A DNA stretch of 64,000 nt, taken from assembly GCF_039631355.1 (NCBI RefSeq), contig NZ_JBDIVF010000006.1, positions 62,001-126,000 of the forward strand, read 5' to 3'. This document shows positions 50,496 through 59,210 of this stretch, piece by piece; the first letter of the stretch is position 1, and every line of letters begins with the position of its first letter. The DNA comes from Uliginosibacterium paludis. GTDB lineage: Bacteria > Pseudomonadota > Gammaproteobacteria > Burkholderiales > Rhodocyclaceae. The notes under the pieces are model-generated. The model ran no database searches, was not told where the DNA came from, and saw only the letters and a list, made by a program, of their open reading frames with translations. Both the position numbers and the translations under genes were made by a program.

Positions 50496-51419
50496 ATGAA
50501 TTTAAGGTCGGTCGATCTCAACCTGCTGACGGTGCTGGAAGCCCTGCTCGACGAAGCGCATGTCACCCGCGCGGCAGAGCGACTGGGCATGTCGCAGCCC
50601 GCGGTGTCGAACGCGCTGGAGCGCTGTCGCAGGCTCTTTGATGACCCCCTGCTGGTCCGCGGGCCCGGCCGCATGCGGCTGACGGCGCGCGCCGAGCAGT
50701 TGCGGGGGCCTTTGCGCAAGGTGCTGGCCGAGGTGGCCGGGATGGTCTCGCTGAGCCCGCCCGCCTTGGCCGAGCTGCAGCAGACGGTGCGTATCGTGAT
50801 GCCGGATTTTCCGGCCAACCTGATCGTCAGCGATCTCTATCAGGCCCTGCAGCGGACGGCGCCCGGCCTGCGCCTGGTGATCTATCCCTGGACCGGCACG
50901 CAGGATGCGCTCGATACGCTGGCACGCGGGCAGGTGGAAGTCGTGGTGGCGGTCGTGCCGGCGCTGGGCGCCTCGCTGCGCAAGCAGGCCTTGCGGGAGA
51001 CGCGTCATGCGGTGGTGATGCGCCGCGACCATCCTGCGGCCCGGCATTTCGATCTGGAAAGCTTTCTCGCCCATCCGCATGTGCAGGTGTCCGGAAACGG
51101 TGATTCGGACGGCGCGGTCGATCAGGCACTGGCGAGGCAGGGGCGCAGTCGGCGCGTCGGCGTCGTCGTGCCGACCTTCCAGATGGTGCCTTCGCTGGTC
51201 GCGAAGTCAGACCTGATTGCGGTGCTGCCGGAGCGCTGCGTGCCGGAGGGCGACCCGGACCTCGTCGTCTTCGAGCCGCCCCTGCCGGTGGAGACCGACC
51301 CGATCTCGCTGGTCTGGCACAGTCGTCACGACAAGGATGCAGGCGTGCAGCATGTCATCGGGATACTGGGCGACGCCATCATTCTGCGGCCGACCCCGAA
51401 GTTCGTGCCCCGGTGGTGA
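50496..51419 (+). CDS. LysR family transcriptional regulator
   Basis: This 307-residue regulator has an N-terminal winged helix (VDLNLLTVLEALLDEAHVTRAAERLGMSQPAVSNALERCR) and a C-terminal effector domain. NodD/NahR-like subgroup features include FDDPLLVRGPG. It is convergent with the Tsx-like gene and divergent from the BamE-like gene. Target unknown. Confidence 0.93.
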   Translation: MNLRSVDLNLLTVLEALLDEAHVTRAAERLGMSQPAVSNALERCRRLFDDPLLVRGPGRMRLTARAEQLRGPLRKVLAEVAGMVSLSPPALAELQQTVRIVMPDFPANLIVSDLYQALQRTAPGLRLVIYPWTGTQDALDTLARGQVEVVVAVVPALGASLRKQALRETRHAVVMRRDHPAARHFDLESFLAHPHVQVSGNGDSDGAVDQALARQGRSRRVGVVVPTFQMVPSLVAKSDLIAVLPERCVPEGDPDLVVFEPPLPVETDPISLVWHSRHDKDAGVQHVIGILGDAIILRPTPKFVPRW

Positions 51420-51488
51420 TCGAGGCACCGGCACGGCAGCAAGCGGCAGGTGCCCGATGCTTTCGCTGCGCGTCCGTGTGTGGTGGAC

Positions 51489-51514
51489 AAAAAAAGGCCG
51501 CGCAGCGCGCGGCC
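51489..51514 (-). terminator. Terminator for the Tsx-like gene
   Basis: GGCCGCGC-AGC-GCGCGGCC hairpin followed on the minus strand by seven T residues. Confidence 0.85.
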
Positions 51515-51542
51515 CAATCCATCGTTGCCTTGCAGAAGACGA

Positions 51543-52367
51543 TTACAGATGCCACTCGGCTTTCAGCATCGGGGTATGGGTGTTGGAGCCATCCGCGCCG
51601 AACTTGTTCTTGACGTATTCGTAGCCCACGCCAGCCAGGAAGGTGTCGCCCTTGCCGGTGGCCAGCTTGCCCACGTCCACCATCAGGAAAGCGTTGATCC
51701 AGGTTTCGGCCTTGGTTTCGGCGCCGAAGCCATCCTTGCCCTTGGAGCCGGTGTAGGTGCCCCAGCCGTTGAACTTGAGCGGCACGGGGCCGGCATCGAA
51801 GCCGACACCCCAGGAGCCGCCGACACGCCAGGTCAGGTCGAAATCAACCGCCTTGCCGACGATGCCGTTGTGGTTCTTTTCCTTGTAGCTCTGGAAGTCC
51901 AGATCCGCCCAGCCCCAGGAGCCGCCGAACTTGACGGTCGGGCCGAGGATCAGCTTCTGCACGCGGGAAGCGAAGGCGTCGTCCTTGGAGTTCAGGTCGA
52001 CACGGGTGGTCCAGGCGAAATCGCTGATCGGGCCCAGCGCGATCTTGTTGCCGGTGAGCTTGCTGTAGTGCAGCTGGTTGGCGAAGATGCCATACAGTTC
52101 CTGAGCGCCGCCGCCGCCATTGTTGGCCGGGTCGTTCTTGTCGGACTTGAGCATGTCGACGGTGAAGAAGTTGCTGCCGTACTTGAAGCCGCTGACATGG
52201 GTGAAGGTCAGGATGTTCTTCTTCACGTCCTTGTCATTGCCCGGCTCATGGAAGCCCGTGCCATAGCGATAGCTGACGGAGTTGTCGCTCCAGTCGGCCG
52301 CCGAAGCGCTGGCGGCGGAAAAGGCAAGCATGACGGCACAGGTCATGAGGGACAGCGGGGCTTTCAT
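51543..52367 (-). CDS. Tsx-like nucleoside-specific outer-membrane channel
   Basis: This 274-residue outer-membrane barrel has a signal peptide (MKAPLSLMTCAVMLAFSAASASAAD). It starts ADWSDNSVSYRYGTGFHEPGN and contains repeating beta strands, as for the Channel_Tsx family, which passes nucleosides in enterics. It may supply purine nucleosides for the nearby purine genes. Confidence 0.82.
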   Translation of the reverse strand: MKAPLSLMTCAVMLAFSAASASAADWSDNSVSYRYGTGFHEPGNDKDVKKNILTFTHVSGFKYGSNFFTVDMLKSDKNDPANNGGGGAQELYGIFANQLHYSKLTGNKIALGPISDFAWTTRVDLNSKDDAFASRVQKLILGPTVKFGGSWGWADLDFQSYKEKNHNGIVGKAVDFDLTWRVGGSWGVGFDAGPVPLKFNGWGTYTGSKGKDGFGAETKAETWINAFLMVDVGKLATGKGDTFLAGVGYEYVKNKFGADGSNTHTPMLKAEWHL

Positions 52368-52763
52368 CAAGGGTTCTCCTGGTCGATTGAAGAGTCTGCC
52401 TGCAAGCAGCGCCCGGGAATGGCGCGGCAGGCGATGGGTTCATCCTAGGGGATGCGCGCAGCCTTGCGACGCATGGGGGTCATACGGAAATCCGCATGAG
52501 CGAGCAGGGTGCGAAGCCCTGTTCGCACTGCCCCAAAGCGGTGTCCGGGCCGGATTTTCATCACCTTGATTTGAAAGGACAAAACCGGCTCGGGATGCTG
52601 TATGACTACAGCATGGATCCTGAAAGGGGCAGGCGGGGCGCGATTGTATACGGATTCAGACAGCCTGCTTATATTCGCAATACGCTGAGGCCTGTGCTGG
52701 CGCGCTTGACCGGCGGGCCCGGACGCGCTGGACGCGCAGCCGGGCCGGAGGGCGTCACAGGGC
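52368..52763. other. Intergenic region between Tsx-like and reductase genes
   Basis: About 396 bases with the Tsx-like promoter region at one end; no gene seen. A relatively AT-rich patch lies at 52600-52690. Confidence 0.4.
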
Positions 52764-53714
52764 TCAGCGATCGATCACCAGCAGACCGGTGCGGCAGCGC
52801 GACACGCAGGGCAGGATGCTGTCGCCCGCAGCGCGTTCGGCCGCCGAGAGGTACTGATCCAGATGCTCCGGCTCGCCGGCCAGCACCCGGCTCTGGCAGG
52901 CGCCGCAGACGCCGACTTCGCAGGAGGTGGGGATCTCCACGCCGTGAGCGCGCGCCACGCTCAGGATGCTGCTGCCAGCGGGCAGGGCAGCTTCCACGCC
53001 GCTGCGCGCGAAGCGCACCCGCGCCCCCTCGGCGGCGGCCGGCGTGATGGTGGCGGCGGGAGCGGCGCCGAAACGCTCGGAGCGGATGCGGCTGGCGGGA
53101 ACGCCCCGGGCGGCCAACGCGGCCGCCGCGGCGTCCATGAAACCGGCCGGGCCGCAGAGGTAGAAGCAGGCATGCGGATCGGCGGTGTGCGGCGCGATGA
53201 GTGCATCGAGCCTGGTGCGGGTGGCGGCGGCATCGAGCCCGGCATGCACGACCGCACCCTCGCACAGGCGTGACTGGAAGCAGGCGTGCGCATCGCTGCG
53301 CACGAAGGCATGCAGGCTGACTTCAGCGCCGCGTGCGCGCAGTGCATTGCGCATCGCGTAGAGCGGCGTGATGCCGATGCCGCCGGCCAGGAGCAGATGC
53401 GTGCGGGCCTCCGGATCGATGCCGAACAGATTGGCCGGCTCCGAGATGCGCAGGCAGTCGCCCACCTGCAGCCGGTGCATCGAGGCCGATCCGCCGCGCG
53501 AAGTCGATTCGCGCTTGACCGCGATGCGGTAGCAGTCGGCTTCCTCAGGATGATTGCAGAGCGAATAGGCGCGCAGCAGCCCCGGGGCCGCGGCGACCAT
53601 CACATGCGCGCCGGCTTGCCAGGGCGGCAGGCTGCCTTCGAGTGGCGCAAGCTCGAAGCTGCGCACGTCTTCCGCCTCGATGCGGATGCCGCGAACGAAC
53701 ACATCGATCATCAT
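52764..53714 (-). CDS. VanB-type oxygenase reductase (FMN/2Fe-2S)
   Basis: This 316-residue cytoplasmic reductase transfers electrons from NAD(P)H to a Rieske oxygenase. The flavin motif RAYSLCNHP, NAD-binding LLAGGIGITPLYAM and C-terminal plant-type ferredoxin CEVGVCGACQSRVL...C are in class IA (VanB) order. It overlaps the amidohydrolase stop by 4 bases (ATGA) and is the last gene of the operon. Its likely partners are one or both Rieske proteins. Confidence 0.92.
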   Translation of the reverse strand: MMIDVFVRGIRIEAEDVRSFELAPLEGSLPPWQAGAHVMVAAAPGLLRAYSLCNHPEEADCYRIAVKRESTSRGGSASMHRLQVGDCLRISEPANLFGIDPEARTHLLLAGGIGITPLYAMRNALRARGAEVSLHAFVRSDAHACFQSRLCEGAVVHAGLDAAATRTRLDALIAPHTADPHACFYLCGPAGFMDAAAAALAARGVPASRIRSERFGAAPAATITPAAAEGARVRFARSGVEAALPAGSSILSVARAHGVEIPTSCEVGVCGACQSRVLAGEPEHLDQYLSAAERAAGDSILPCVSRCRTGLLVIDR

Positions 53715-55138
53715 GCCGCCTCCGCCCGGGCGATCATGCCCTTGACTGCCGTGCGGGCGCGGACGGCGAGCTCGGCCATGTCCAGGCCTGCGATCGCACC
53801 CTCACGCACCACCTCACGGCCAGAGACATAGAGCCGTTTCAGATGCGCGGCACCACCGCAGGCTACCGGGGAAATGGCAATGTCATGCATGCCGAAGTAG
53901 CGCGGTGAGCGGTCCAGTGCGTAGATCGCGATGTCGGCCGCCATGCCCGGTACCAGTGCCCCGGTGGCCGGCAGGCCCAGCACCGCCGCGCCGCCGCTGC
54001 TGCCCCAGCGGATCACGTCTTCAACCGTGGCTTCGTCGGCCCCCGCCTCACCGGCGCCGCCGAGATGGCAGGGCACGGCGGCATGGCCGGCGCGGGCGCG
54101 CTGCATCAGCCAGGCGGCGTGGGTTTCGGAAATCATGTCGGCGGCTTCGTTGGAGGCAGCGCCATCCACGCCGATCGACACCGGTACGCCGGCCGCTTCG
54201 AGTGCGCGGACCGGCGCAATGCCGCTGCCCAGCCGGCCATTGCTCTGCGGGCAGTGGGCGATGCCGGTACGGGTGGCGCCGAGCAGGGCGATCTCGTCCG
54301 GGTCGAGCTTCACAAGATGCGCGAACCACACATCCTCGCCGAGCCAGTCGACCGATTCGCAGAAGCGCACCGGCGTCATCCCGTGCTGGGCCTGCACGCT
54401 GTCCTGATAGCCGACGGTTTCCGAGAGGTGGGAATGCAGGCGCAGGCCGCGCGCGCGGGCGAAGGCGGCGGTCTCGCGCAACTCCTCCGGGCGCATCGAA
54501 TAGGGCGGCGTGGTGGGCGCGACCACCACGCGGCGCATGCTGTCCGGCGCGGGGTCGTGAAAGCGTTGTGCGGTGGCCTCCACGCTGGCCAGAAAACCCT
54601 CCAGCGACTCGGGTCGCAGCGCCTGCAGCAACTCGGCTTCGAGCTGGCGGGTGATGGTAGCGCCACCGCGGCACAGCACGAAGCGCAGGCCCAGGGCATC
54701 CGCTTCCTCGAAGAGCACCGCCGAGCTGTCGAAATCCTGGCCGGGCCAGTAGAGGTAGTTGTGGTCCGCGACGGTTGCGCAGCCCGACAGCGCCAGTTCG
54801 ATCAGGCCGATGCGCGCAGCCAGGCGGAAGCTGGCCTCATCGAAAGCTGCGCGGAAGCGATAGGGCGTGGCGGCCAGCCAGGGCGTGAGCGTGGCATTGA
54901 TGCCCAGCGGTTCGCCCTTGAGCAAGGCCTGAAAGAGATGGTGATGGGTGTTCACCCAGGCGGGGTAGATGACGCAGTCGCTGGCGTCGACCAGCGTTTC
55001 GCCGGGCAATGGATCGAGCCGGCCGATGGCGGCAATGCGACTGTCATGAATGCGCAGGTCGGGCCCGGCATGGCGTGCGGCGGCACCGGCGAGGCCGGTC
55101 ATGATCGCGGCCGCATTGCGGATGAGAAGGGAAGGCAT
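53711..55138 (-). CDS. Amidohydrolase, 8-oxoguanine deaminase-like
   Basis: This 475-residue metal-dependent hydrolase has the N-terminal metal motif NTHHHLFQ and VNTHHH at about 63-66, then LHSHLSETVGYQD, FAHLVKLD, HCPQSNGRLGSG and the Asp loop GVDGAASNE. It matches the guanine/8-oxoguanine deaminase and triazine-hydrolase subgroup of the amidohydrolases; a C-N bond in a heterocycle is the likely target. ATG at 55138 is used; the upstream extension is in leader sequence. Confidence 0.88.
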   Translation of the reverse strand: MPSLLIRNAAAIMTGLAGAAARHAGPDLRIHDSRIAAIGRLDPLPGETLVDASDCVIYPAWVNTHHHLFQALLKGEPLGINATLTPWLAATPYRFRAAFDEASFRLAARIGLIELALSGCATVADHNYLYWPGQDFDSSAVLFEEADALGLRFVLCRGGATITRQLEAELLQALRPESLEGFLASVEATAQRFHDPAPDSMRRVVVAPTTPPYSMRPEELRETAAFARARGLRLHSHLSETVGYQDSVQAQHGMTPVRFCESVDWLGEDVWFAHLVKLDPDEIALLGATRTGIAHCPQSNGRLGSGIAPVRALEAAGVPVSIGVDGAASNEAADMISETHAAWLMQRARAGHAAVPCHLGGAGEAGADEATVEDVIRWGSSGGAAVLGLPATGALVPGMAADIAIYALDRSPRYFGMHDIAISPVACGGAAHLKRLYVSGREVVREGAIAGLDMAELAVRARTAVKGMIARAEAA

Positions 55139-55220
55139 GAGGGGTTCCTGAAGGGATTTCCGGTGGCGCGCGCGGGCGGCAGGGCCGCGCCGGCGCGCCG
55201 TGTCGATCAGTGCGTGCGGC

Positions 55221-56018
55221 TCAGTTGCCCATCTGGCTTTCATGCCAGTGACCGAGCCCGAAGCGGCTCAGCCAGGCCATGGCGAGGAAGAGGGCGACGC
55301 CGGTGGCGGCGATCAGCAGGAGTGCCGCGAACATCAGCGGAATGTCGAGCTGAAAGCCCGCCTGCAGGATCTGATAGGCCAGACCGGCGCCGCTGCCGCC
55401 GGTGCCGGCGACGAATTCCGCCACCACTGCGCCGATCAGGGCGAGCCCGCTGGAGATGCGCAGCCCGCCGAAGAAGTAGGGCAGCGCGCTCGGGATGCGC
55501 AGGCGCAGCAGGGTCTGCCAGCGGGTGGCCCGGTTGATGCGGAAGAGATTGGCCAGGCCCGGATTCACGCTGCGCAGGCCCAGCACCGTGTTCGAAACGA
55601 TGGGAAACAGCGCAACCAGCGTGGCGCAGATCACAAGCGCCGGCGTCTGCAGTTTTACCCAGATGATGATCAGCGGCGCGATGGCCACGATCGGGGTCAC
55701 CTGCAGCAGGATCGCATAGGGAAACAGGCTCGCCTCGACGATGCGGCTCTGCACCAGCAGGAAGGCGATGCAGACGCCCAGCAGGGTGGCGAAGAGGAAG
55801 GCCAGCAGCGTGATCTTGAGCGTGACCAGCAGCGCGCCCGAGAGTGAGGGCCAGTTGCCGATGAGCGTGCGCACGATCTCGGACGGGGCCGGGATCAGGA
55901 AGCTCGGAATCTTCCAGTGCACGCAGGCGAACTGCCAGAAGCCGAGCAGAAAGATGCCGAGCAGGACGGGCGAGACGATGCGGATGGCATCGGGATGATG
56001 GAGCAGGGGCGTTTTCAT
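55221..56018 (-). CDS. NitT/TauT-type ABC permease
   Basis: This 265-residue inner-membrane protein has six helices (VSPVLLGIFLLGFWQFA; ALLVTLKITLLAFLFATLLGVCIAF) and the EAA loop (NLFRINRATRWQTLLRLRIPSALPYFFGGLRIS). It is the membrane part for the ATPase 10 bases upstream and the NMT1-type binding protein. Confidence 0.92.
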   Translation of the reverse strand: MKTPLLHHPDAIRIVSPVLLGIFLLGFWQFACVHWKIPSFLIPAPSEIVRTLIGNWPSLSGALLVTLKITLLAFLFATLLGVCIAFLLVQSRIVEASLFPYAILLQVTPIVAIAPLIIIWVKLQTPALVICATLVALFPIVSNTVLGLRSVNPGLANLFRINRATRWQTLLRLRIPSALPYFFGGLRISSGLALIGAVVAEFVAGTGGSGAGLAYQILQAGFQLDIPLMFAALLLIAATGVALFLAMAWLSRFGLGHWHESQMGN

Positions 56019-56028
56019 GTCGGGCTCC

Positions 56029-56856
56029 TCAGTGTTCGCCGCCGTTGGCGAGCGTCAGCAGTTCCGAGAGTTGCTGGCAGTAGCCGATGAATTGCGGCGA
56101 GACGCGGAAAGACTCATCCCGCTCGCGCGGGCCGTGAATGTCGACCTCGGCGAGGATGCGGCCAGGGCGCGCACCCATCACCACCACCTTGCTGGAGAGG
56201 AAGACTGCCTCGTAGATGCTGTGGGTGACGAAGACCACCGTGAGGTCGTGCCCGGCCCAGAGCCGGCGCAGGTCCGCATCGAGCCTGTTGCGGGTGAACT
56301 CGTCCAGCGCGCCGAAGGGCTCGTCCATCAGCAGCAGGTTGGGATCGGTGGCCAGTGCGCGCGCAATCGAGGCGCGCATCTGCATGCCGCCGGAGAGCTC
56401 GCGCGGCCAGGACTTGTGGAATTTTCCGAGCCCCACCAGATCGAGCGCACGCGCTACGCGCGGCTCGCTGTCGCGCCGCGGCACATGGCGCAGGTCCAGC
56501 GGCAGCCGGGCATTGGTGGCCACATCGGCCCAGGGCATCAGGGTCGCCTCCTGGAACACCATGGCCATGCTGCGGCCGGGTTTGTCCTCGGGAATGCTGG
56601 CTTCATTCCACCAGCGCACCTGGCCGGCGGAAGGTGTTTCCAGCCCGGCAAACATCCGCAGCAGCGTGCTCTTGCCGCAGCCGGAGGGGCCCAGCAGCGA
56701 GACGAACTCGCCACGCTGGATGCGCAGGCGCACGTCATCCAGCGCATGGGTACCGTTGGGATAGGTCTTGTCGATGCGCCCCGCGAAGAGCACGGTGTCG
56801 GCGTCCGGCGTGATCGGTGCCGTGTCTTTCTCGACTTCGCTGTATTGCATGAGCAT
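56029..56856 (-). CDS. NitT/TauT-type ABC ATPase
   Basis: This 275-residue ATPase has Walker A GPSGCGKSTLLR, signature LSGGMQMRASIAR, Walker B LLLMDEPFGALDEFTR and the VTHSIYEAVFLSSKV H-loop of the NitT/TauT class. It is in the middle of the Rieske operon, so oxygenase and importer genes share a transcript. Confidence 0.92.
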   Translation of the reverse strand: MLMQYSEVEKDTAPITPDADTVLFAGRIDKTYPNGTHALDDVRLRIQRGEFVSLLGPSGCGKSTLLRMFAGLETPSAGQVRWWNEASIPEDKPGRSMAMVFQEATLMPWADVATNARLPLDLRHVPRRDSEPRVARALDLVGLGKFHKSWPRELSGGMQMRASIARALATDPNLLLMDEPFGALDEFTRNRLDADLRRLWAGHDLTVVFVTHSIYEAVFLSSKVVVMGARPGRILAEVDIHGPRERDESFRVSPQFIGYCQQLSELLTLANGGEH

Positions 56857-56918
56857 GTCAGCCTCTCTGTGTTCGGGTCTGCCCGGCGGCGGGGCCTGCC
56901 GGGCGATGCGTGCGGGTC

Positions 56919-57938
56919 TCAGCTGCGGAAGACTTCGGCTTCGCCGTGGTCGGTGAGCAGCTTCATCAGCTGCTGGCGGATCATCAGGCCGGGCTTGTCG
57001 CTCGCCATGTGGAACTCCGCCCGGCGACGCACATCGATGCAGGCATCCGGATCGCAGGCTTCGAGGATGTCGCGGTCTTCCACGGTGATGGCCGCGTCCC
57101 AGTCGATCAGCTCCTGCGTGGAGCAGGCTTCCTCGCTGTCATTGCGATAGAGCCACTGCACCAGCACCATGTTTTCGTCATCGATCGGCGTGGCGCAGTT
57201 GTAGATGATGTGATCGACGCCGCTGGCCGGATAGGTGCAGCCGAAGCGCCGTGCAAAGGGCAGGTAGTAGCGATTGACCAGATGGCGGTGGGTGATCGGC
57301 TCGGTGGTGCCGGTGACGCGGTGGCTGGCCTCCGGATTGCGGATCGGCACCAGGGTTTCGGCCTCGAAGCCGTAGTCGGTTTCGCGGAACTCGTAAGGGG
57401 CCGGCTGCGGCTGATCCTGGAGGCCGAAGTTCGCCTTGTGCACGAAGGAGAAGTGCGAATTGTCGAAGGAGTTCTCCATCATCCGCACCGGGCTGGTCTT
57501 CCATGTCTGGTGGAACTGGAAGATGCGGCGGTAGCCCGGCGCGCCGTCTTCCGGGAAATGGGGAATGTCGCGCAGCGGCGCTTCGAGCGCGACCCACACA
57601 TAGCCGTATTTTTCCTGACAGTGAAAGGGGGTGATCTTCGCGCCGGGCGGAATCGCGCCCTCCGGATTCTGCGGAATCTTCACGCAGGCGCCGCTGCAGT
57701 CGTATTGCCAGCCGTGATAGCCGCAGACGATGTTGCCGTTCTCGACGAAGCCTTTTGAGAGCTGCGCGGTGCGGTGGCAGCAGCGGTCCTGCGCGGCGGC
57801 GGGGCGGCCGTCGGCCTGCTTCCAGAGGACGATTTTTTCACCCAGCAGGGTGAAGGCCTGCGGGCCCTTGTCCAGCTCGGTGAGCGGAAGCGTGGCGTAC
57901 CAGAAGCGGCGCAGGACGGGTTGTCGGGTCACGAGCAT
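56919..57938 (-). CDS. Rieske oxygenase, second paralog
   Basis: This 339-residue mono/dioxygenase alpha subunit has a Rieske centre Cys53-x-His55 and Cys72-x-x-His75 (CCHRTAQL; CGYHGWQYDC) and a mononuclear iron site with Asp159, His162 and His167 (ENSFDNSHFSFVH). Length and single-subunit form are like VanA/NdmA class IA enzymes. It is a close paralog of the upstream protein at 58090-59118, with identical positions of all metal ligands. AAGGAG precedes the ATG. N-demethylation or ring hydroxylation is plausible. Confidence 0.92.
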   Translation of the reverse strand: MLVTRQPVLRRFWYATLPLTELDKGPQAFTLLGEKIVLWKQADGRPAAAQDRCCHRTAQLSKGFVENGNIVCGYHGWQYDCSGACVKIPQNPEGAIPPGAKITPFHCQEKYGYVWVALEAPLRDIPHFPEDGAPGYRRIFQFHQTWKTSPVRMMENSFDNSHFSFVHKANFGLQDQPQPAPYEFRETDYGFEAETLVPIRNPEASHRVTGTTEPITHRHLVNRYYLPFARRFGCTYPASGVDHIIYNCATPIDDENMVLVQWLYRNDSEEACSTQELIDWDAAITVEDRDILEACDPDACIDVRRRAEFHMASDKPGLMIRQQLMKLLTDHGEAEVFRS

Positions 57939-58089
57939 GCTGAAACTCCTTGTTGCCTGGGCGCCCGTTCTCTGTCGGGGCGCACCGGCCGGCGTGCCAG
58001 GGTGGTCGCCTTCGCCGGTTGCCGCGCGGCGGAGCGCGCGGCGTGTAGGGATGAAGTCAGGCCGGTCCGTGCCGGCATGACAAATGGAT

Positions 58090-59118
58090 TCATTGCGCGG
58101 CCTGCGGGCGATGCACTTCACGCTCGCCATGGGTTTCGAGCAGTTCGAGCAGGCGGCGGCGCATGATGAGGCCGGGCTGATCCGCCGCCATGTTCTGCTC
58201 GGCCCGCCGGGTGAGGTCCACCGGCGCGTCGGCGTCCACCGTTTCGAGGATCTCCTGGTCCTCGTCGATCACGCGCAGATCCCATTCATTGAGCTCGGCG
58301 GCCGGGCAGTCTTCCTCGCGGTCATTGCGGTAGAGCCACTGCAGGATCTGGATGTTGTCGTCATCGATCGGGGTGGCGCAGGTCACGATCAGGTGTTCGA
58401 GGCCGTTCGGATACACCAGGCCCAGGCGCCGGTTGAAGGGCAGGTGCCACTGGTTGCGGAAGTGGCGCCGGGTGGTGGGCTCGGTCGTGCCGGTGATGCG
58501 GTGGGACGCCGGCGGGTTGTTGATCGTGAGCCGCGTTTCGGCTTCGAAACCGTAGTCGGTTTCACGGATCTCGAAGAACTCCGGCTTCTGCTGCGAGAAC
58601 TGGCCGAAGGTGCCGCGATGCACGAAGGCAAAGTGCGCGGCATCGAAGGAATTCTCCATCAGTCGCAGGGCGCCGGTTTTCCAGGCCACGTCGAACTGCT
58701 GAATGCAGCGGAAGCGCGGGTCGTCATGCTCGGGAATGTCGAACACCGGCTTGAGCGGGTCTTCCAGCGCCACCCACACATAGCCGTGCTTCTCCTGACA
58801 GTGGTAGGCCTTGATGCCGGCGCCCTGCGGGATGTGACCATCGGTGCTCTGCGGAATCTTGACGCAGGCGCCACGGCAGTCGTAGTGCCAGCCGTGATAG
58901 CCGCACACGATGTGGTCGCCTTCGACCCAGCCCTTCGAGAGCTTCGCGGTGCGGTGGCAGCAGCGGTCCTGCGCGGCGGCGGGGGTGCCATCGGATGTCT
59001 GCCACAGCACGATCTTCTCACCGAGCAGGGTGAAAGGCTGCGGGCCGTCTGCCAGTCTTGCCATCGGCATGATGGCGTACCAGAAGCGGCGCAGCACGGC
59101 TTGTTGCGTGACCAGCAT
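58090..59118 (-). CDS. Rieske oxygenase, first paralog
   Basis: This 342-residue alpha subunit has the same Rieske (Cys53, His55, Cys72, His75: CCHRTAKL; CGYHGWHYDC) and iron (Asp159, His162, His167: ENSFDAAHFAFVH) residues as its paralog, colinear without gaps over the first 170 residues. The later sequence is more diverged (for example IRETDYGFEAETRLTINNP against FRETDYGFEAETLVPIRNP in the paralog). The ATG at 59118 is preceded by GGAGGG; an ATG at 59133 is possible. A short hairpin lies at 59137-59156 just upstream. Confidence 0.92.
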   Translation of the reverse strand: MLVTQQAVLRRFWYAIMPMARLADGPQPFTLLGEKIVLWQTSDGTPAAAQDRCCHRTAKLSKGWVEGDHIVCGYHGWHYDCRGACVKIPQSTDGHIPQGAGIKAYHCQEKHGYVWVALEDPLKPVFDIPEHDDPRFRCIQQFDVAWKTGALRLMENSFDAAHFAFVHRGTFGQFSQQKPEFFEIRETDYGFEAETRLTINNPPASHRITGTTEPTTRRHFRNQWHLPFNRRLGLVYPNGLEHLIVTCATPIDDDNIQILQWLYRNDREEDCPAAELNEWDLRVIDEDQEILETVDADAPVDLTRRAEQNMAADQPGLIMRRRLLELLETHGEREVHRPQAAQ

Positions 59119-59136
59119 GGTGAAACCCTCCATGAC

Positions 59137-59156
59137 CCGTCCGCGGGGGCGGACGG
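59137..59156. repeat. Intercistronic hairpin upstream of the first Rieske gene
   Basis: CCGTCCGC-GGGG-GCGGACGG, perfect 8-bp stem, between the 2OG-Fe(II) gene and the Rieske gene. No T tract follows; it may stabilise or process the mRNA. Confidence 0.7.
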
Positions 59157-59210
59157 GGCTGCAGCCGGCGCGCCGGGTTTGGTCGCCTTCGCTGCGGAGT
59201 CGGAGCGCGC

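Noticed and set aside
52496..53047. Plus-strand open frame starting MSEQGAKPCSHC between the Tsx-like and reductase genes
   Set aside because: Most of it is antisense to the reductase gene and it has no ribosome site or domain pattern.
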